26,699 nt of DNA, taken from Candidatus Gallibacteroides avistercoris (GTDB lineage Bacteria; Bacteroidota; Bacteroidia; Bacteroidales; CHK158-818). This document shows, piece by piece, positions 23,655 through 26,699 of the stretch. The notes under the pieces were generated by a model. The model ran no database searches and was not told the DNA's origin. It saw nothing but the letters and a program-made list of their open reading frames with translations. How positions within the stretch are numbered: the first letter of the stretch is position 1; each line of letters begins with the position of its first letter. The stretch covers positions 1 to 26,699 of the forward strand of contig DVNA01000002.1 in assembly GCA_018714665.1 (NCBI GenBank), written 5' to 3'. The position numbers and the translations under genes were made by a program.

Positions 23655-25655
23655 CTATCTGTTTTTTACCGCAAGTATGGCATCGGCACAGATTTGTCCG
23701 GTTACCTCTCCGTTGTTTGTAAAATCTACATAACATTTATCGCCGGCCTGAAAGTCGTATTCGCCCAGAGGTACCCACTCACCGGAGGTTTGGCCTTTTA
23801 CGGTAATGGTTTTGGCATCGAGTTTTACCTTCTCTTCCTCCTTGCCGTTACCCACGATAATTTCCGTTACTTTCGACGATTCGCCACGGCGAATATAATA
23901 GGTATATACCGTATAGCGTCCCTCTTCTTTTACCTCAAACGGGAAACGTAAGCGTTTCTTACTGGACGTCGGATTAAGCAGGATATAAGAACGCCCGTAT
24001 CCATTCCCGGCCTGTATGCGATGCCATCCATCAGCTTCATTCAGTTCAATATCAATGTCATCTACCAGAATATCCGGAGTAGATCCGTCCAACAAGGGGT
24101 CTTCCTGGTACATACGTTGAATCTCTTTTACATCCACCTCCTGTACCTTTGTGCCCTTATCAATCGCCAGACAGGCCGCCTTGGCGGCGCTTTGCGCCAG
24201 TAACATGAAGACAGGTTCCATCCGGATAGAACCGTAGGCAATATGGCTGGCCGACAGGCATACCGGAACCAGCAGGTTGGTACACTCTTCGCGTTTGGGG
24301 GTGATGGAGCGGTACGAAATGTCGTAGGGAAGTCCGCCATGAATTTGTACATCCCCTTCGTTTTTAACCATAGCCTTGCCCTCTTTCTCGATAACTACCC
24401 GTTGGCAGTTGTGCGAATCCATGGTATAGGCCGCCATGCCAATACCGTCATCCACCGTCTCCCGATTTTCGCAGTTCGCCTGTGTCGCTACATATTCGCC
24501 AACCATGCGGCGTGCTTCGCGGATATAGAGTTGGGGCGTCCAATTATCGTATTCAACGTATTCATCTTTGGGCAATCTCCATCTTAGCATCTCTTTTCGT
24601 ATTTTTTCGGGTACACGCGTATCGTTGCCCAGAAACCACAACAACCCGAGTGTGTAACTTTTGTGGGCTTCAATGATTTTTTCGCGTTCGCGGTATGATG
24701 CTTCTACAAAATGATGGTTCATCCCGATCATGTCGGTCGAGAATCCGCCGTTGTTGTTGATGTCTGTTTTTCGGTTAGGCATATGTACGAATTGCAGGTG
24801 AGAATAGAGGTTACTATTTTTTTTAGCCTCTATCAGGCGCAGCAACAATTCATATTTAGTCGAGTCATAATCTGCCGGACGGGCAATGGGGATACTGTTT
24901 TCGGAAACATCTGTCAGACAGATACGGAAGTTATAGGCTTGTACCATTTTGTCCCCACTTCCCTTTTCTGCCAGTTTGGCATCGGATATACCCCACAGTA
25001 GTCCGCTTTCCGGATTCCCTTTTTCTACATAAGGATCTACGCCGTCGGGAAACTGATGCTTGTCGAGCATCTGTACTCCGTTCCATGTTTCGTTGTACTG
25101 GTCGTTACTTTCCCGCCCTACGGTGTAAGAAACACCTGCACGGGCCAGCAGATCTCCTTCATACGAACAGTCTATGAACATTTTGGCCTTGACGTTGGTA
25201 CGGCCAAAGAATTTCTTTACATTTTCCAATCCGATAGAGGTTATTTGAGTCCCCTCTTTCTTTGCATTTATAATACGGTGTCCGTATATCACCTCTACAT
25301 TGCCACGTTTGATATAATCTTTAAAAACCGCTTCTGCAACGCTCGGTTCAAAAATCCAATACTCCAAAGCGTTGTAGTGGGCCCCTACTCGGCGATAGAA
25401 ATCGAGGGCCAGTCCTTTCACCACTTGTTTATTGCCGATGTCGGTTTGTCCCAATCCTCCCGAGCTCATACCGCCTAAACGGTAACCTGGTTCAATCAAC
25501 AGTACCTTCTTTCCCTGTTTGGCCACAGCATAGGCGGCAATAACACCGGCAGAGGTACCTCCATATACACATACGTCGCATTCCAGTTCTTGTTGAACGC
25601 ATCCACTGTTTACCATCAGTATGGCAGAAAGAATAAATGTGATGATTTTTTGCAT
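23655..25655 (-). CDS. Exported FAD-dependent oxidoreductase (FAD_oxidored family) with C-terminal golvesin/CBM-like domain
   Basis: This 666-aa protein begins with a lipoprotein signal peptide (VNSGC, Cys19). The FAD-binding Rossmann motif VYGGTSAGVIAAYAVAKQG spans residues 30-48, with the acidic end of strand two at Glu55 and the GGMSSGGLG block at 61-69. MFIDCSYEGDLLARAG (about 159-174) is typical of PF12831. Residues about 530-666 form a beta-rich domain (GWHRIQAGNGYGRSYILLNP to the end) like golvesin C-terminal or carbohydrate-binding domains. In Bacteroidales such proteins often occur with glycan-degrading enzymes and may oxidise or dehydrate sugar parts, but the reaction here is unknown. 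No partner gene is adjacent apart from the convergent beta-propeller lipoprotein. Confidence 0.9.
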   Translation of the reverse strand: MQKIITFILSAILMVNSGCVQQELECDVCVYGGTSAGVIAAYAVAKQGKKVLLIEPGYRLGGMSSGGLGQTDIGNKQVVKGLALDFYRRVGAHYNALEYWIFEPSVAEAVFKDYIKRGNVEVIYGHRIINAKKEGTQITSIGLENVKKFFGRTNVKAKMFIDCSYEGDLLARAGVSYTVGRESNDQYNETWNGVQMLDKHQFPDGVDPYVEKGNPESGLLWGISDAKLAEKGSGDKMVQAYNFRICLTDVSENSIPIARPADYDSTKYELLLRLIEAKKNSNLYSHLQFVHMPNRKTDINNNGGFSTDMIGMNHHFVEASYREREKIIEAHKSYTLGLLWFLGNDTRVPEKIRKEMLRWRLPKDEYVEYDNWTPQLYIREARRMVGEYVATQANCENRETVDDGIGMAAYTMDSHNCQRVVIEKEGKAMVKNEGDVQIHGGLPYDISYRSITPKREECTNLLVPVCLSASHIAYGSIRMEPVFMLLAQSAAKAACLAIDKGTKVQEVDVKEIQRMYQEDPLLDGSTPDILVDDIDIELNEADGWHRIQAGNGYGRSYILLNPTSSKKRLRFPFEVKEEGRYTVYTYYIRRGESSKVTEIIVGNGKEEEKVKLDAKTITVKGQTSGEWVPLGEYDFQAGDKCYVDFTNNGEVTGQICADAILAVKNR

Positions 25656-25710
25656 AAGAAAGAGAGTTTATTTAGAATTCAAAGAATTTCACTCAATAAA
25701 ATTATTGACA

Positions 25711-25718
25711 CAAAGGTA
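25711..25718 (-). promoter_or_regulatory. -7 box of FAD oxidoreductase gene
   Basis: The minus strand reads TACCTTTG, a full TAnnTTTG match, 55 bases before the ATG at 25655. No good -33 TTTG is visible at the normal distance. Confidence 0.5.
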
Positions 25719-25775
25719 CAATTTTTTATGGTGATTAAAAAGATTAAATACATTTCAGAGAATGTAACGATTTAA

Positions 25776-26452
25776 TGACTGCACAAATGACAATTTATGG
25801 TGATCAAGGTTATCAGAAGGTAGTAAAAAAAAGTTCGGTAGTGTAAAATAAACTGTGTCATGCATCATTTCCGATGCAGCATCGAATGCCTGTTGACTAT
25901 CAACAGTTTACGGCTTAAAAGATAGGAACCTCAAAAATTTACTTGTTTTTTCGCAAAAAATCGACGATTTAACGATTTTTTTCATTGTTGCCCTCCGAAC
26001 AGAGGGAAAATAGGCAAAAACAGCCTTTTCAGGCCCCGACTGACCCCGTCTGCAAAGATAAGGCATGTCGGGGTTTATTTCGCCCAAACGGGCTGTAAAA
26101 TCGAGGATGGATTCACGGATATTTTCTGATTCCAATTGTTGGATATTGCGTCTGGTCGAAGAGGTGTTTCACTCGGCCTTAATGGCACCAGGAGCACACA
26201 TAATTTTTGCAGCCAAAAGAGAAAATGGCCGGAACCATTTAGCCATGGCGCAGCCATCTCTTTCCTTCCCTTTTTTTGACTTTACTTTAACGAACGTATA
26301 TATGAATACGGGGATAAAGTAAAGTTACTTTCGTATAGGTCTAGTTTTTCAAGTTTACTACAATTGACACACAGTATGGCGGAAAAAGTGTGGAATTTTA
26401 AAGAGTTATTCTAAGGAAAAATGTATATTTATGACTTAAAAGTAAGTGGCAC
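25776..26452. other. Gene-poor, hairpin-rich stretch; possible mobile-element remnant
   Basis: No convincing intact gene is present. Minus-strand frames at 25908-26135 (75 aa) and 26075-26257 (60 aa) are short, overlap each other and have no recognised domain. Inverted repeats are frequent: CTGTTGA-N3-TCAACAG (25890-25906), CCCTC-N6-GAGGG (25991-26006), CCCCGAC/GTCGGGG (26034-26073), GCCC-N4-GGGC (26082-26093) and the hairpin at 26279-26325. GTAGTGTAAAATAAACTGTG near 25839-25858 recalls the terminal repeats of IS256-family elements, but no transposase or second end is seen. The right third becomes AT-rich toward the OLD-like gene. Confidence 0.5.
26279..26325. repeat. 11-bp inverted repeat resembling the helicase/primase hairpin
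   Basis: ACTTTACTTTA (26279-26289) is the exact reverse complement of 26315-26325, with a 25-base loop containing TATATAT. The arms share TTTACTTT/AAAGTAAA and the loop shares TATATAT with the hairpin at 771-817, and both span 47 bases. On the minus strand an A-rich and purine-rich stretch follows both. Confidence 0.65.
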
Positions 26453-26699
26453 ATGAAAATACAATCTGTTCATATTAGAAATTATCGAAAATTGAAAAAC
26501 TGTCATATAGACTTTGGCGAAAAGGAAACTGTTTTAGTCGGTGCTAATAATAGTGGTAAGACTTCAGCTATTAGTGCTATCGTTTGGTTTCTAAAGAATA
26601 CAGATAGATTCACTTTAAAAGAGTTCACTGCAACAAATTGGGCATCAATTAATGAAATTGGCGAGAAATGGCTTGAACATGATTCTGTAGATGAAGCAT
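26453..26699 (+). CDS. AAA/OLD-family ATP-dependent nuclease-like protein (partial, N-terminus only)
   Basis: The ATG at 26453 opens a frame of 82 codons that runs off the right edge. It starts MKIQSVHIRNYRKLKNCHID, the N-terminal strand-turn-strand of SMC/RecF/OLD-type ATPases, and has a perfect Walker A, GANNSGKTS, at residues 31-39. The following FTLKEFTATNWASINEIG segment recalls OLD-type proteins from defence loci, as far as I remember. No SD sequence is obvious; TATATTTA at 26424-26431 is one base off a -7 box. It is clearly AT-richer than the chromosomal genes in this window, which suggests horizontal origin. A DNA-repair or anti-phage nuclease is likely; the nuclease (Toprim) part would lie outside the window, so the class cannot be fixed. 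Confidence 0.8.
   Translation, partial: MKIQSVHIRNYRKLKNCHIDFGEKETVLVGANNSGKTSAISAIVWFLKNTDRFTLKEFTATNWASINEIGEKWLEHDSVDEA

Noticed and set aside
25839..25858. IS256-family terminal inverted repeat
   Set aside because: The resemblance is from memory and only one end is visible, without transposase or target duplication, so it is mentioned but not called as an element.
1..26699. CRISPR arrays, tRNA or rRNA genes
   Set aside because: No regularly spaced direct repeats, cloverleaf-like sequences or rRNA segments were seen on reading through the window.

Overview
The window is a piece of a Bacteroidales (Bacteroidota) chromosome carrying part of an integrated mobile element at its left end and a second, AT-rich accessory stretch at its right edge. 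The assignment rests on the families present (DUF4296 lipoprotein beside lspA, a 6-bladed beta-propeller lipoprotein, a zinc-less DksA-like protein, a fused malic enzyme/phosphotransacetylase), on weak ribosome binding sites, and on repeated TAnnTTTG -7 promoter boxes typical of the phylum. Genus cannot be fixed from the sequence alone.

1-4740: one end of an integrative mobilizable-type element, all genes on the minus strand. In reading order they are a tyrosine integrase (3398-4528), an unrecognised protein with a possible frameshift (2496-3179), a MerR/excisionase-type HTH protein, a RepA-like helicase ATPase that overlaps it, and a CHC2/Toprim primase cut off by the left edge. Three inverted repeats precede the HTH-helicase-primase block, and a long hairpin separates helicase and primase genes, which suggests a plasmid-like replication module. 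The integrase end abuts a DUF695 gene that has lost its 5' part, so the element probably sits inside that gene.

4745-11734: housekeeping genes. ileS carries a swapped GIHH class-I signature; then come the DksA-like regulator with a strong terminator, lspA and the DUF4296 lipoprotein, an unrecognised 122-aa protein, and a convergent Nim/pyridoxamine-phosphate-oxidase-like gene.

11750-21784: maeB (minus strand), then a divergent TetR - TolC - membrane fusion lipoprotein - RND pump cluster that reads as one self-regulated efflux operon. A small PII-like protein follows the pump, then upp.

21800-25655: the 3' stub of a leucine-rich-repeat gene, a beta-propeller lipoprotein and a convergent exported FAD-dependent oxidoreductase, the last two separated by an almost perfect bidirectional terminator.

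25656-26699: about 800 bases without a convincing intact gene but with many small inverted repeats, including a hairpin resembling the helicase/primase hairpin of the left element. It leads into the start of an OLD/AAA-type ATPase gene that runs off the window and may belong to a defence island.
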